In this document: piece by piece, positions 16,820 to 24,510 of the stretch
Position numbering within the stretch: the first letter of the stretch is position 1
Layout: each line of letters begins with the position of its first letter
NCBI GenBank assembly: GCA_041393775.1
Contig: JAWKJM010000003.1
Span: forward strand, 248,001-312,000
Reading direction: 5' to 3'
Source of the DNA: JADKAV01 sp041393775
GTDB lineage: Bacteria > Actinomycetota > Actinomycetes > S36-B12 > UBA10799
Length of the DNA stretch: 64,000 nucleotides
Notes under the pieces: generated by a model
The model's input: the letters and a program-made list of their open reading frames with translations, nothing else
Told to the model about the DNA's origin: nothing
The model's database searches: none
Made by a program: the position numbers and the translations under genes

Positions 16820-17707
16820 GTGCACGCTGCAGTGAAGACAGGGCTGGCGGCCGCCGGACTCGGCGCTGCCACGCTTGCCTATTCACTCTGGGAGGCCCAT
16901 CAGTTCACCCTGCGCAAGGTTCGCGTCGAGGTGCTGCGCCCTGGGTCGAGGCCGATACGCGTCCTGCAACTCACCGACCTTCACCTGACACCGCGGCAGG
17001 AAGACAAGATGGCCTGGGTCCGTTCACTGGCCGGTCTAGACCCCGACTTCGTGATCCTCACCGGGGACCTGCTCGGCCACATGGACTCGGTGCCCTACTT
17101 GGCCAAGACGCTCGAACCCTTGCACGGTGTGCCCGGAGTCTTCGTCTTCGGCTCGAACGACTACTGGAGCCCGAAGACCGTCAACCCGTTCAAGTACTTC
17201 ATCAAGGACCGCACGCCGGTCATGTCGACGCAACGGCTGCCCACCGACGAGTTGGAGTCCGAACTGCTCAACGCCGGCTGGACGAGCCTGAACAACGATC
17301 GCGCGCAGACTTCGGTGCTGGGCAGCGGGATCGATATGCGCGGAGTCAACGACCCGCACATCAGGCTCGATCGCTACCACGAGGTCGCTGGACCGTTCGA
17401 CCCCGACGCGGCATTGCGTCTGGCGGTCACCCACGCCCCATACCTGCGCGTGCTGGATCCGATGGCTGCCGACGGCGCGGACCTCATCATCGCCGGTCAC
17501 ACTCACGGTGGTCAGGTGCGCGTGCCGGGCTACGGTGCGCTGGTCACCAACTGCGACATCGACACCGGTCGAGCCAGAGGGCTGTCGTCACACGAGGGTG
17601 CCGCGCTGCACGTCAGCGCCGGCCTTGGGACCAATCCCTACGCCCCCGTCCGGCTGGCGTGCCCCCCGGAGGCGACCATGCTGCACCTGCTGCCACGACC
17701 TGCGTAG
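16820..17707 (+). CDS. Membrane-associated calcineurin-like metallophosphoesterase (Rv3683-like)
   Basis: This 295-residue phosphoesterase has an N-terminal membrane anchor (GLAAAGLGAATLAYSLWEA) and the YkuE/YaeI arrangement of metal ligands: QLTDLHL, ILTGDLLGH, GSNDYWS (in place of the common GNHD), VTHAP and GHTHGGQ. The GSND variant keeps the Asn and Asp. GTG 16820 was chosen because upstream sequence lies in the yqeY promoter. It closes the conserved block that begins with marP. Related enzymes act on UDP-diacylglucosamine or cell-wall lipids. Confidence 0.9.
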   Translation: MHAAVKTGLAAAGLGAATLAYSLWEAHQFTLRKVRVEVLRPGSRPIRVLQLTDLHLTPRQEDKMAWVRSLAGLDPDFVILTGDLLGHMDSVPYLAKTLEPLHGVPGVFVFGSNDYWSPKTVNPFKYFIKDRTPVMSTQRLPTDELESELLNAGWTSLNNDRAQTSVLGSGIDMRGVNDPHIRLDRYHEVAGPFDPDAALRLAVTHAPYLRVLDPMAADGADLIIAGHTHGGQVRVPGYGALVTNCDIDTGRARGLSSHEGAALHVSAGLGTNPYAPVRLACPPEATMLHLLPRPA

Positions 17708-17731
17708 CGGCCGGTATCCTTCATAGGAGTG

Positions 17732-17791
<60 letters not shown>

Positions 17792-17805
<14 letters not shown>

Positions 17806-17955
17806 CGCATGGAAGAGGGCTCTCCGCGCCAGCGGGTGGCCCTCTTTGCGTGCGTCGGGAAGGCCACGGATTTGGGAGGAGGAACGCAACAGCGTTCCGA
17901 CGGCTCCCGCCACCCCGACGCATGGAAGAGGGCTCTCCGCGCCAGCGGGTGGCCC
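17792..17955. repeat. 51-bp direct repeat including tRNA-Pro 3' end
   Basis: Positions 17792-17842 and 17905-17955 are identical over 51 bp, 113 bp apart. The unit starts with the last 14 nt of the tRNA and runs through the downstream terminator hairpin. The 62 bp between the copies holds the perfect hairpin GGAACGC-AACA-GCGTTCC (17881-17898). This is the geometry of an attachment-site duplication, but no integrase is nearby. Confidence 0.9.
17813..17849 (+). terminator. tRNA-Pro terminator
   Basis: AAGAGGGC (17813-17820) pairs with GCCCTCTT (17839-17846), followed by TTTG, eight bases after the tRNA discriminator. The second copy of the repeat (from 17905) keeps the left arm but has a broken right arm (GCCCCTTG). 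Confidence 0.8.
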
Positions 17956-17980
17956 CTTGCATCGAACTCCCGCGGACCTC

Positions 17981-18099
17981 GTGTAACGACGTTGCAGGAG
18001 CCCACACCCGATTGTTACGAAGGTGCGCGGTCCCGGACGGCCGGGACCGCGCACCTTCGTAACACAACGCGGGCAGGGCCCGCACCTTCGTCACAATCG
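17981..18099. repeat. Family A intergenic palindrome, copy 2
   Basis: The inner hairpin is a perfect 24-bp stem with a 4-nt loop (18013-18036 with 18041-18064; arm begins TGTTACGAAGGTGCGCGG). Outer arms lie at 17981-17998 (GTGTAACGACGTTGCAGG) and 18078-18096 (CCCGCACCTTCGTCACAAT). It lies in the 335-bp gap between tRNA-Pro and the convergent monooxygenase-like gene; no gene is seen in that gap. Confidence 0.9.
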
Positions 18100-18140
18100 T
18101 GGCTGACCGGCCAGAGCGCGAATCACTCACACGCCCGGCC

Positions 18141-18458
18141 TCAGTCCTGCGACCGATCGCTGTCGCGGACCTGCACCCCCGCCGAGGTCGACTCGGCCAT
18201 GACCTCGAACGCCGACACGCGATCGATCGCACTGACCATGACGGGAGCGGCGGCAACCTTGGCGTCGAAGGAGCCGAAGCCGCGCCGCATCGAACCGACG
18301 TCGCGCCAGGTCGTGGCCATCAGCCAGATCTGGGGCTCATCCGGACTCCGCCCGATGTGCCCGCTGACGAAACCGTCGGCGCGGGCCAGAGCCTCTAGCA
18401 AGCCACGAGCCAACGTGAGGAACCCGTCGTCGGCGTGATGTTCGGTCACCACGATCAC
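18141..18458 (-). CDS. Antibiotic-biosynthesis-monooxygenase (ABM)-like domain protein
   Basis: This 105-residue single-domain protein has the dimeric ferredoxin-like ABM fold pattern: VIVVTEHHADDGFLTLARGLLEALARADGF, then IWLMATTWRDVGSM. Such proteins include heme-degrading and quinone-modifying enzymes. The Asn/Trp/His set that marks heme oxygenases of the IsdG type is not clear. I chose GTG 18458, 31 bp from the divergent DUF2127 gene. Function is unknown. Confidence 0.65.
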   Translation of the reverse strand: MIVVTEHHADDGFLTLARGLLEALARADGFVSGHIGRSPDEPQIWLMATTWRDVGSMRRGFGSFDAKVAAAPVMVSAIDRVSAFEVMAESTSAGVQVRDSDRSQD

Positions 18459-18489
18459 GGACCCAGCCTGCCAGACGTAGCCTGGTCGA

Positions 18490-19281
18490 ATGCGATTGGC
18501 GCCAAGGCACTGGAGCACTGAGACCTGGTGGTGTTCGCTGCACGGACACGTGACTCCGGCGGCATCGGCGAGTCTGCGGCCAGAAGACGCCGGCCTCGGA
18601 CTCGACCTTCCGGACGGCACCCGTTTGTCCCGGTGCCTCAGGTGCGATGCATGGGTCCACACCCCGCAACCCCCCGCGTTGGCACCCTCCATGCCCGCGG
18701 CCCTGCCCGAACCGCTGCGCGGCCGGGCTCTCGACGAACTCGTGGTCATCCGGGCGATCGCGGTCGAGCGCGGGCTGCATGTGGTCTTCTTCGTGCTCGT
18801 CGCCATCGGCCTGGTCCTGCTGCAGATCGGGCTGCCGGGCCTGCAGCATGACGCACAATCGATCCTTCCCTTGCTCGACCAGACACGCAGCGGGCAACAG
18901 TTCCTCTCGCGCTGGCTGGACCGACTCATCAATCTCAACGGTGGTCACGTCTGGATCCTGGCGGCCCTGTCGCTGGGATATGCGGCGCTGGAAGCGATCG
19001 AATCGGTCTTTTTGTGGCGGGGCAAGCGCTGGGCGGAGTACCTCACCGTGATCGCTACTGCGGCATTCCTGCCGTTGGAGATCAACGAACTCATGGACAA
19101 GGTGTCCTTCCTGCGGGTGTCCGCGCTGGTGGTCAACCTCGCGATCCTGGCCTACCTGGTGTGGACCAAGCGACTGTTCGGGGTGCGTGGTGGTCAGGCG
19201 GGTCTCGAACGTGAACTGGCGGCGGAGGTGGACTGGCCGGAACTGCACAGACGGGCCCCACTCTCGGCTGTGGACCGCTGA
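18490..19281 (+). CDS. DUF2127 membrane protein with N-terminal Cys-rich segment
   Basis: This 263-residue protein has an N-terminal soluble part with paired Cys (WCSLHGH and CLRCDAW), which could bind a metal, followed by a DUF2127 integral membrane domain with four hydrophobic segments (RGLHVVFFVLVAIGLVLL to LVVNLAILAYLVW). The function of the family is unknown. It heads a set of same-strand membrane/stress genes (DUF2568, then the sulfatase fusion). Confidence 0.75.
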   Translation: MRLAPRHWSTETWWCSLHGHVTPAASASLRPEDAGLGLDLPDGTRLSRCLRCDAWVHTPQPPALAPSMPAALPEPLRGRALDELVVIRAIAVERGLHVVFFVLVAIGLVLLQIGLPGLQHDAQSILPLLDQTRSGQQFLSRWLDRLINLNGGHVWILAALSLGYAALEAIESVFLWRGKRWAEYLTVIATAAFLPLEINELMDKVSFLRVSALVVNLAILAYLVWTKRLFGVRGGQAGLERELAAEVDWPELHRRAPLSAVDR

Positions 19282-19306
19282 CATCCCGCCCTGGCACGAT
19301 TCACGC

Positions 19307-19708
19307 ATGGCGCCTCTTCTGCTCGCTGTGCGCTTCGCACTCGAACTGACCCTGCTCGGCACGCTCGGCTGGCTGGGTTTCCGGCTCGTCGACAACACCC
19401 TCGCCGCAACCCTCATCGCCGTCGCGGTCGTGCTGGCCACGGCCTCCGTCTGGGGTCTGTTGCTGTCACCCCGGCGGCGCGTCAACGCCCCCCTGGGCGC
19501 ACGGGTCGTGGTCGAACTGCTCCTGTTCGCTGTCGCTGCGGCCGGGCTGGCACTGACCGGACTACCCGTTGCGGGGATCTCGTTGTTCGTGATCGAGGTC
19601 GCCGTGCTGGGCGGACTGGCCGCCCTCGGATATCCACCCGGCAGCGATGCCGGCCGCTCGCCGGACCAGGCGCGCCAGCGCCAATCCCCCGCCCAGGGGG
19701 ATGCCTGA
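19307..19708 (+). CDS. YrdB-like DUF2568 membrane protein
   Basis: This 133-residue small membrane protein starts at ATG 19307. It has four hydrophobic helices and matches the YrdB/DUF2568 pattern (ALELTLLGTLGWLGF at the start, then VWGLLLSPRRRV). The tail after residue 112 is polar. It ends 40 bp before the sulfatase gene. Function is unknown. Confidence 0.75.
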   Translation: MAPLLLAVRFALELTLLGTLGWLGFRLVDNTLAATLIAVAVVLATASVWGLLLSPRRRVNAPLGARVVVELLLFAVAAAGLALTGLPVAGISLFVIEVAVLGGLAALGYPPGSDAGRSPDQARQRQSPAQGDA

Positions 19709-19748
19709 GAACCATCCAGGCGGTCGAATTCGATCCAGGAGGTTCACC

Positions 19749-22652
19749 ATGTCCGAAGAACTTGTGCTGATCGTCGCCGCATACGAGGATCTCGACACCG
19801 CGAAGAACGACTTCCAGAGTCTCACCGGTGCAGTCGCGGAGAAGACACTGGAATCCGAGGCCATGCTGCTGCTGGGCAAGGATTCCCAGGGCGAGGTGAT
19901 GGTCCAGGACACCGGCGACAAACTCGGGCGGCGCGGCGCGTCCTGGGGTGCCGGGGTCGGGGCCCTGGCCGGACTGGTGCTTCCGCCGGCCTTCATCGCG
20001 AGCACGGTCGCCGGCACGGCGGCCGGCGGGATCGTCGGCAAGTTCGCCTCCCACAAACTCAAAGGTGGCCTGCAGGACAAGATCGGTGACGCCCTCAGCG
20101 CCGGCACCGCGGTCATCATCGGGGTGTTCCCAGCCGACCAGCAACTGGCCGCCGAGCAACTCATGCCTGGATCACCGGCGAAATCCACGGTGACCTCCGA
20201 CAAGCGCGGGATCAAGGAACTGCAGTCCGCCCTCACCGAGGCGATGGGCAAGTTCCACCCGGACCGCAGTGCGCTGCCGATCCCGGACAAGACGTTCGGC
20301 GGCACCATGGGCCGCACCATGGGCAGTTCGGTGGCCGACTGGTCCATGATTCCCGGGCCCAAAGCCCCTGAAGACGCACCCAACGTGCTCATCGTGCTCA
20401 TCGACGACGCCGGGTTCGGCTCCCCGAGCACTTTCGGTGGCCCGATCCGGACCCCCAACCTCACCCGGGTGCAGGAGATGGGTCTGACGTACAACAGGTT
20501 CCACGTCACGGCGGTCTGCTCGCCGACGAGAGCCGCACTGCTCACGGGCCGCAACCACCACCGGGTCGGGTTCGGGACGATCGCGGAGTACCCGGGCCCC
20601 TTCCCCGGATACACCGCAGCCAGGCCCCGCTCGTGCGCCGGGCTGCCGAGGATCCTCAAGGAGAACGGCTACGTCACCGGCGGCTTCGGGAAGTGGCACC
20701 TCACGCCCGACAACGTGCAGGGCGCGGCCGGTCCGTTCGACCACTGGCCCAAGTCGTGGGGCTTCGATCACTGGTGGGGCTTTCTGTCCGGGGCTGCCGG
20801 GCAGTACGACCCGATCATCACTATGGACGACTCGACGCTCGGCGTCCCGGAGGGCAAGGACGGCCAGTCGTACTACTTCCCCGACGACCTCACCGACAAG
20901 GCGGTCGAGTGGCTGCACGCCGTGCGCGCGCAGGACGCCGAGAAGCCGTGGATGATGTACTACTCGACCGGCTGCTCACACGCGCCGCACCACGTGGCCG
21001 CCGAGTGGGCCGATCGCTACAAGGGGATGTTCGACGACGGCTGGGACGAACTGCGCGTACGCACGCTGGCGAAGCAGAAGGAACTCGGTATCGTCCCGCA
21101 GGACACCGAACTGACCGATCGTCCAGACCTGTTCCCGGCTTGGGACTCCCTTAACGAGGCGGAACGCAAACTCTACATCCGGCAGATGGAGGTGTTCTGC
21201 GGCTACTCCGAGAACGCCGACTGGAACGTGGGCAGACTGCTCGACGCCATCGAGGAGATGGGGGATCTGGACAACACGCTGATCATGTACATCTGGGGTG
21301 ACAACGGCTCCAGCATGGAGGGCACGATCACCGGTTCGTTCAACGAGATGACGTTCCTGAACGGAGTCGTGCTGGACCCCGAGCACCAGTTGAAGCTCAT
21401 CGACCAGTACGGCGGCATCGAGGCCCTCGGCGGCGAGCACACGGCGCCACACTTCGCCGCGGCCTGGGCACACGCACTCAACACCCCGTTCCAGTGGGGC
21501 AAGCAACTGGCCAGCCACCTCGGTGGCGACCGGGACCCGATGGTGGTCGCCTGGCCGCGCCGGATCCCTGCCGGCGGTTCCATCCGGTCGCAGTTCACAC
21601 ACTGCGTGGACATCGCACCGACCGTGCTGGAACTGGTCGGCCTGCCCGAACCCTCCCACGTGGACGGCATCGAGCAGGAGCCGATGGACGGCACCAGTTT
21701 CGCGTACACCGTCGACGACCCAGACGCCGCCGACCAGCACACTGTGCAGTACTTCGAGATGTTCGGGGCCCGCGCCATCTACAAGGACGGGTGGTGGGCC
21801 TGTGCCCGGCTGGACAAGGCCCCGTGGGACCTGTCGCCGGAGACCCTGGCCCGCTTCGCCCCCGACGTGTGGAACCCGGACGACGACAAGTGGGAGTTGT
21901 ACTACCTGCCCGACGACTTCTCACAGGCGCACGACCTGGCAGCCGACAACCCCGAGAAACTCAAGGAACTGATGGATCTGTTCTGGGAGGAGGCCGAGCG
22001 GAACCGCGTCCTGCCCTTGCTCGGCGGGTTGTCCATGTTCTTCGGCGTGCTGCCGCCACTGCCAACGAAGATGCGCTACACGTTCGCCGGCGACGTGCAG
22101 AACGTGCAGCGCGGCATGGTGCCGCGCATCCAAGGCCGCAGTTACGCGATCGAGGCCGACCTTGTGATCCCGGAGGAGGGTGCCGAGGGCGTGATCGTGG
22201 CCAACGCGGACTTCATCGGCGGATTCGGTCTGTGGGTCGACGGCGAGGGCAAACTGAACCACACGTACTCGTTCCTGGGTGTGGAGCACTACCGCCAGAC
22301 CTCCGAGACCCCGCTACCCACCGGTGACGTGAAGGTCAAGATGCTCTTCGAGACCGACGAGGCAAAGCCGGGTTCGCCAGGCTCGGTCACGCTGTTCGCC
22401 AACGACGAGAAGGTCGGGGCCGGTCGCCTGGACCACACCGTTCCGATCGCCTTCTCCTCGTACGCCGGCATGGACATCGCCCGGGACAACGGCCTGGTGG
22501 TGGACCTGGACTACGAGGACAAAGCCCCGTATGCGTTCACTGGCACCCTCAAGCAGGTGGTGTTCGACCTGCAGCCGGCAGCGCAGGACGACCTCGTCGC
22601 ACTGCACACCGCCGCATCGCGGCACGAGGTCGGCCACGGGGCGGCCGGCTGA
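19749..22652 (+). CDS. DUF1269-type domain fused to Cys-type sulfatase
   Basis: This is a 967-residue protein with an unusual layout. Residues 1 to about 190 are a DUF1269/DUF6325-like stress domain with a glycine-zipper hydrophobic core (GAGVGALAGLVLPPAFIAST). From about residue 213 follows a type I sulfatase: metal ligands LIDDAGFG, the formylglycine signature CSPTRAALLTGR with Cys257, GKWHL, and DNGSSMEG. A C-terminal beta-rich region follows. Cys-type sulfatases hydrolyse sulfate esters after Cys is converted to formylglycine. A radical-SAM maturase candidate is encoded at 26506. No signal peptide is visible, so it appears cytosolic or membrane-associated. AGGAGGT precedes ATG 19749. Confidence 0.88.
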   Translation: MSEELVLIVAAYEDLDTAKNDFQSLTGAVAEKTLESEAMLLLGKDSQGEVMVQDTGDKLGRRGASWGAGVGALAGLVLPPAFIASTVAGTAAGGIVGKFASHKLKGGLQDKIGDALSAGTAVIIGVFPADQQLAAEQLMPGSPAKSTVTSDKRGIKELQSALTEAMGKFHPDRSALPIPDKTFGGTMGRTMGSSVADWSMIPGPKAPEDAPNVLIVLIDDAGFGSPSTFGGPIRTPNLTRVQEMGLTYNRFHVTAVCSPTRAALLTGRNHHRVGFGTIAEYPGPFPGYTAARPRSCAGLPRILKENGYVTGGFGKWHLTPDNVQGAAGPFDHWPKSWGFDHWWGFLSGAAGQYDPIITMDDSTLGVPEGKDGQSYYFPDDLTDKAVEWLHAVRAQDAEKPWMMYYSTGCSHAPHHVAAEWADRYKGMFDDGWDELRVRTLAKQKELGIVPQDTELTDRPDLFPAWDSLNEAERKLYIRQMEVFCGYSENADWNVGRLLDAIEEMGDLDNTLIMYIWGDNGSSMEGTITGSFNEMTFLNGVVLDPEHQLKLIDQYGGIEALGGEHTAPHFAAAWAHALNTPFQWGKQLASHLGGDRDPMVVAWPRRIPAGGSIRSQFTHCVDIAPTVLELVGLPEPSHVDGIEQEPMDGTSFAYTVDDPDAADQHTVQYFEMFGARAIYKDGWWACARLDKAPWDLSPETLARFAPDVWNPDDDKWELYYLPDDFSQAHDLAADNPEKLKELMDLFWEEAERNRVLPLLGGLSMFFGVLPPLPTKMRYTFAGDVQNVQRGMVPRIQGRSYAIEADLVIPEEGAEGVIVANADFIGGFGLWVDGEGKLNHTYSFLGVEHYRQTSETPLPTGDVKVKMLFETDEAKPGSPGSVTLFANDEKVGAGRLDHTVPIAFSSYAGMDIARDNGLVVDLDYEDKAPYAFTGTLKQVVFDLQPAAQDDLVALHTAASRHEVGHGAAG

Positions 22653-22690
22653 GGGCGAAGCGTCCGCACAAACGGCCAGCGACCAGGGCC

Positions 22691-22799
22691 TTTGTCACGA
22701 AGTTGTCGGCACGTGACGGTGCTACGGAGATGCGCGCGACACCCCAGTGGGATCGCGCATCTTCCTCACGCTCCGACCGGCGCACCTTCGTCGCAATCG
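22691..22799. repeat. Family A intergenic palindrome, copy 3 (degenerate)
   Basis: Outer arms TTTGTCACGAAGTTGTCGG (from 22691) and GCGCACCTTCGTCGCAAT (22780-22797) are clear. The inner arms (about 22725-22740 and 22752-22770) have drifted to GGAGATGCGCG and CGCGCATCTTCC, which still pair. It lies between convergent genes, in a 330-bp gap with no gene. Confidence 0.75.
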
Positions 22800-22816
22800 C
22801 CCGGCTGACAGAGATC

Positions 22817-22959
22817 CCCTCCATCTGCTGGCCGCAGTGGGCGCGGGCGGCCAGCAGATGGAGGGCGCGTGGAGTACTTTCCGGACAAATCGCCCGCATT
22901 CCCTCCATCTGGTGGCCGACACCGGCTATGCGCTTCAGTCATCGGCCACGAGATGGAGG
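22817..22959. repeat. Family B intergenic palindrome, copy 1 (two hairpins)
   Basis: CCCTCCATCTGCTGGCCG (22817-22834) pairs perfectly over 18 bp with CGGCCAGCAGATGGAGGG (22848-22865). A second, slightly changed hairpin follows at 22901-22918 and 22943-22959. It sits directly beside family A copy 3. Confidence 0.88.
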
Positions 22960-22982
22960 CCGACCCTGAGCTACCCGGATGC

Positions 22983-23285
22983 TCAGCCGAGCAGCTTCGC
23001 CTTCTGAGCGGCGAACTCGTCGTCGGTCAGGATGCCCTGCTCGTGCAGAGCCCCGAGTTGCTTCAACTGCTCGATCTTGTCGTCCATGCTGTTGGCTGCA
23101 GGCGCGGGCGCCGGCGCCTGCGCGGGCGCGTAGTACTGCGGCTGCTGGGCGTACTGCTCCGCCTGCTCCTGCTCCGCCTGCCGCTCCCAGCGGCCCTGCT
23201 GGCGGCGGGAAACCCTGTTCGAGACCGCCGTGGCGGTACCGGCGACAACCGCCGTGCGGGCGACCCCGCGTAGCAATCCGGGCAT
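22983..23285 (-). CDS. SHOCT-domain small protein
   Basis: This 100-residue protein has a basic, hydrophobic N-terminus (MPGLLRGVARTAVVAGTATA), a Gln/Ala/Pro-rich linker at residues 30-65 and a C-terminal SHOCT motif (KIEQLKQLGALHEQGILTDDEF). SHOCT domains are short oligomerisation modules of unknown function. ATG 23285 overlaps the stop of the DUF6325 gene (TGATG), so the two are translated together and may interact. Confidence 0.88.
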   Translation of the reverse strand: MPGLLRGVARTAVVAGTATAVSNRVSRRQQGRWERQAEQEQAEQYAQQPQYYAPAQAPAPAPAANSMDDKIEQLKQLGALHEQGILTDDEFAAQKAKLLG

Positions 23286-23734
23286 CAGACGTTCTCCTCA
23301 TCTGCTTCGTCAAGTGCTGCGATCAGGTCGTTCACGGCGATCCGGCCGTTGGCCACGAGTTGCGCTCCGGATTTGCGCAACGCGGTCGCGAAGGGAGCCG
23401 CCCAAGTGTTCTCGTACACCAGAATGGCGCCCATGGCGCCTGGGCTCAGGATGGCGGCGGTCTCGGCGATGTCCTCCTTGTCGAGCAGCCCGGAGCCTGC
23501 GCCGGCGAAGACGGACAACTGGTCGGCGCCGTATTGGGCCAACTCGTCCAAGGAGAGGGCTGTGGCGCTGCCATCCTCGGCCTTCGACACCACGGCGAAG
23601 TCCAACAAGCGGATGACTCCCTGGTCCACCAGGTCCAGCAGGTACGGCAGTGCCTCGCCGGTGGGTTCCCCGTTCGGGTACTCGACCACCAAGTAGTCGA
23701 TGGGCCCCAGTTCCAGATCGTCTGGCTCAGTCAT
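23285..23734 (-). CDS. DUF6325/DUF1269-family protein
   Basis: This 149-residue acidic protein begins MTEPDDLELGPIDYLVVEYP. Family features are PIDYLVVEYPNG, VIRLLDFAVVSK and an alanine-rich C-terminal helix. ATG 23734 was preferred over 23740 because GGGAG lies nine bases before it. It resembles the N-terminal part of the nearby sulfatase fusion and the gene at 40832. It is coupled to the SHOCT gene. Homologues are general-stress-type proteins of unknown role. Confidence 0.8.
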   Translation of the reverse strand: MTEPDDLELGPIDYLVVEYPNGEPTGEALPYLLDLVDQGVIRLLDFAVVSKAEDGSATALSLDELAQYGADQLSVFAGAGSGLLDKEDIAETAAILSPGAMGAILVYENTWAAPFATALRKSGAQLVANGRIAVNDLIAALDEADEENV

Positions 23735-23790
23735 GAACATCTCCCTTCGGTCATGTGCATCGTAGGCGGATAGGCGCTCAAAGGGTGACA

Positions 23791-23835
23791 GATGCGGCCG
23801 GTCGCCGGGCAGGGACCCCGACGTCCGACCGCATC
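23791..23835 (-). terminator. Candidate hairpin terminator after DUF7144-like gene
   Basis: GATGCGG (23791-23797) pairs with CCGCATC (23829-23835), with partial inner pairing (GGTCG with CGACC). It follows the stop at 23840 on the minus strand. No T-run is seen. Confidence 0.4.
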
Positions 23836-23839
23836 CGGC

Positions 23840-24244
23840 TCAGGCGTCCTTCAACTCGCGGCCGTGCACGATCACCGCATAGATCACGAACACGTCGATC
23901 GCGATGATCACGATGCTCCAGATCGGGTACACCGGCAGCCACACGAAGTTCACCACGACGCTGACCATCGCGAGAATCACCGCGATGGTGCGCCCGAACA
24001 GGTTTCCCTGGATCACCAGGAACCCTGCCAGGAGCATCAGAAGACCCAGGACCACATGCAGCCAGCCCCAGCCGGTGATGTCGATGAACAGGGCGGCTTC
24101 CTTGCCGAAGACGACCCAGTCGTCATTGAACACGGCCACGAACCCGACGATCGCCCAGAGAACACCCCCGATGATCATCATGATCCCCGCGAAGACGACC
24201 CACCCGGTCCATCCAGAAGGACTCTGCTTCGAATACTCACTCAT
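23840..24244 (-). CDS. Four-helix DUF7144-like membrane protein
   Basis: This 134-residue protein has four hydrophobic helices separated by short loops, with GWGWLHVVLGLLMLLAGF and GNLFGRTIAVILA typical of a small actinobacterial membrane protein family of unknown function. ATG 24244 is preceded by GGGAGGTGG. The longer reading from 24283 is not needed. It lies upstream of the DUF6325-SHOCT pair on the same strand, probably as a separate unit. Confidence 0.8.
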   Translation of the reverse strand: MSEYSKQSPSGWTGWVVFAGIMMIIGGVLWAIVGFVAVFNDDWVVFGKEAALFIDITGWGWLHVVLGLLMLLAGFLVIQGNLFGRTIAVILAMVSVVVNFVWLPVYPIWSIVIIAIDVFVIYAVIVHGRELKDA

Positions 24245-24510
24245 CACCGCCACCTCCCGCGTGGTACTTACGCAACTGGCCACACCCTAGGAATCCACTG
24301 CCCGGCTCAGCATCACCCACCAGGGGGGAACCTCCGGCCTTGGCGCATTCCCCCGTAGCGGGCGATGCCTCGCACCGGCATCGGGCTGACAATCATGACG
24401 CCCACAGCGGAGGTGCGAAGCACACACGAACCGGGCCCGACTCGCGAAGAGCCATCCGATCCGGGGGCCTCGGGAATACAGTGTGCCTGCGGACCGGAAC
24501 AGGAGAACCG

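Noticed and set aside
17905..17955. Second tRNA gene after tRNA-Pro
   Set aside because: Only the last 14 nt of a tRNA are present; acceptor 5' strand, D arm and anticodon arm are missing.
22691..22959. CRISPR array
   Set aside because: The repeats are palindromic pairs of arms without regular spacers, and no cas gene is present.
24245..24510. SigB-type promoters before the stress-like genes
   Set aside because: GGGTGT- and GGGTGA-like words exist, but no GTTT box lies at the right spacing.
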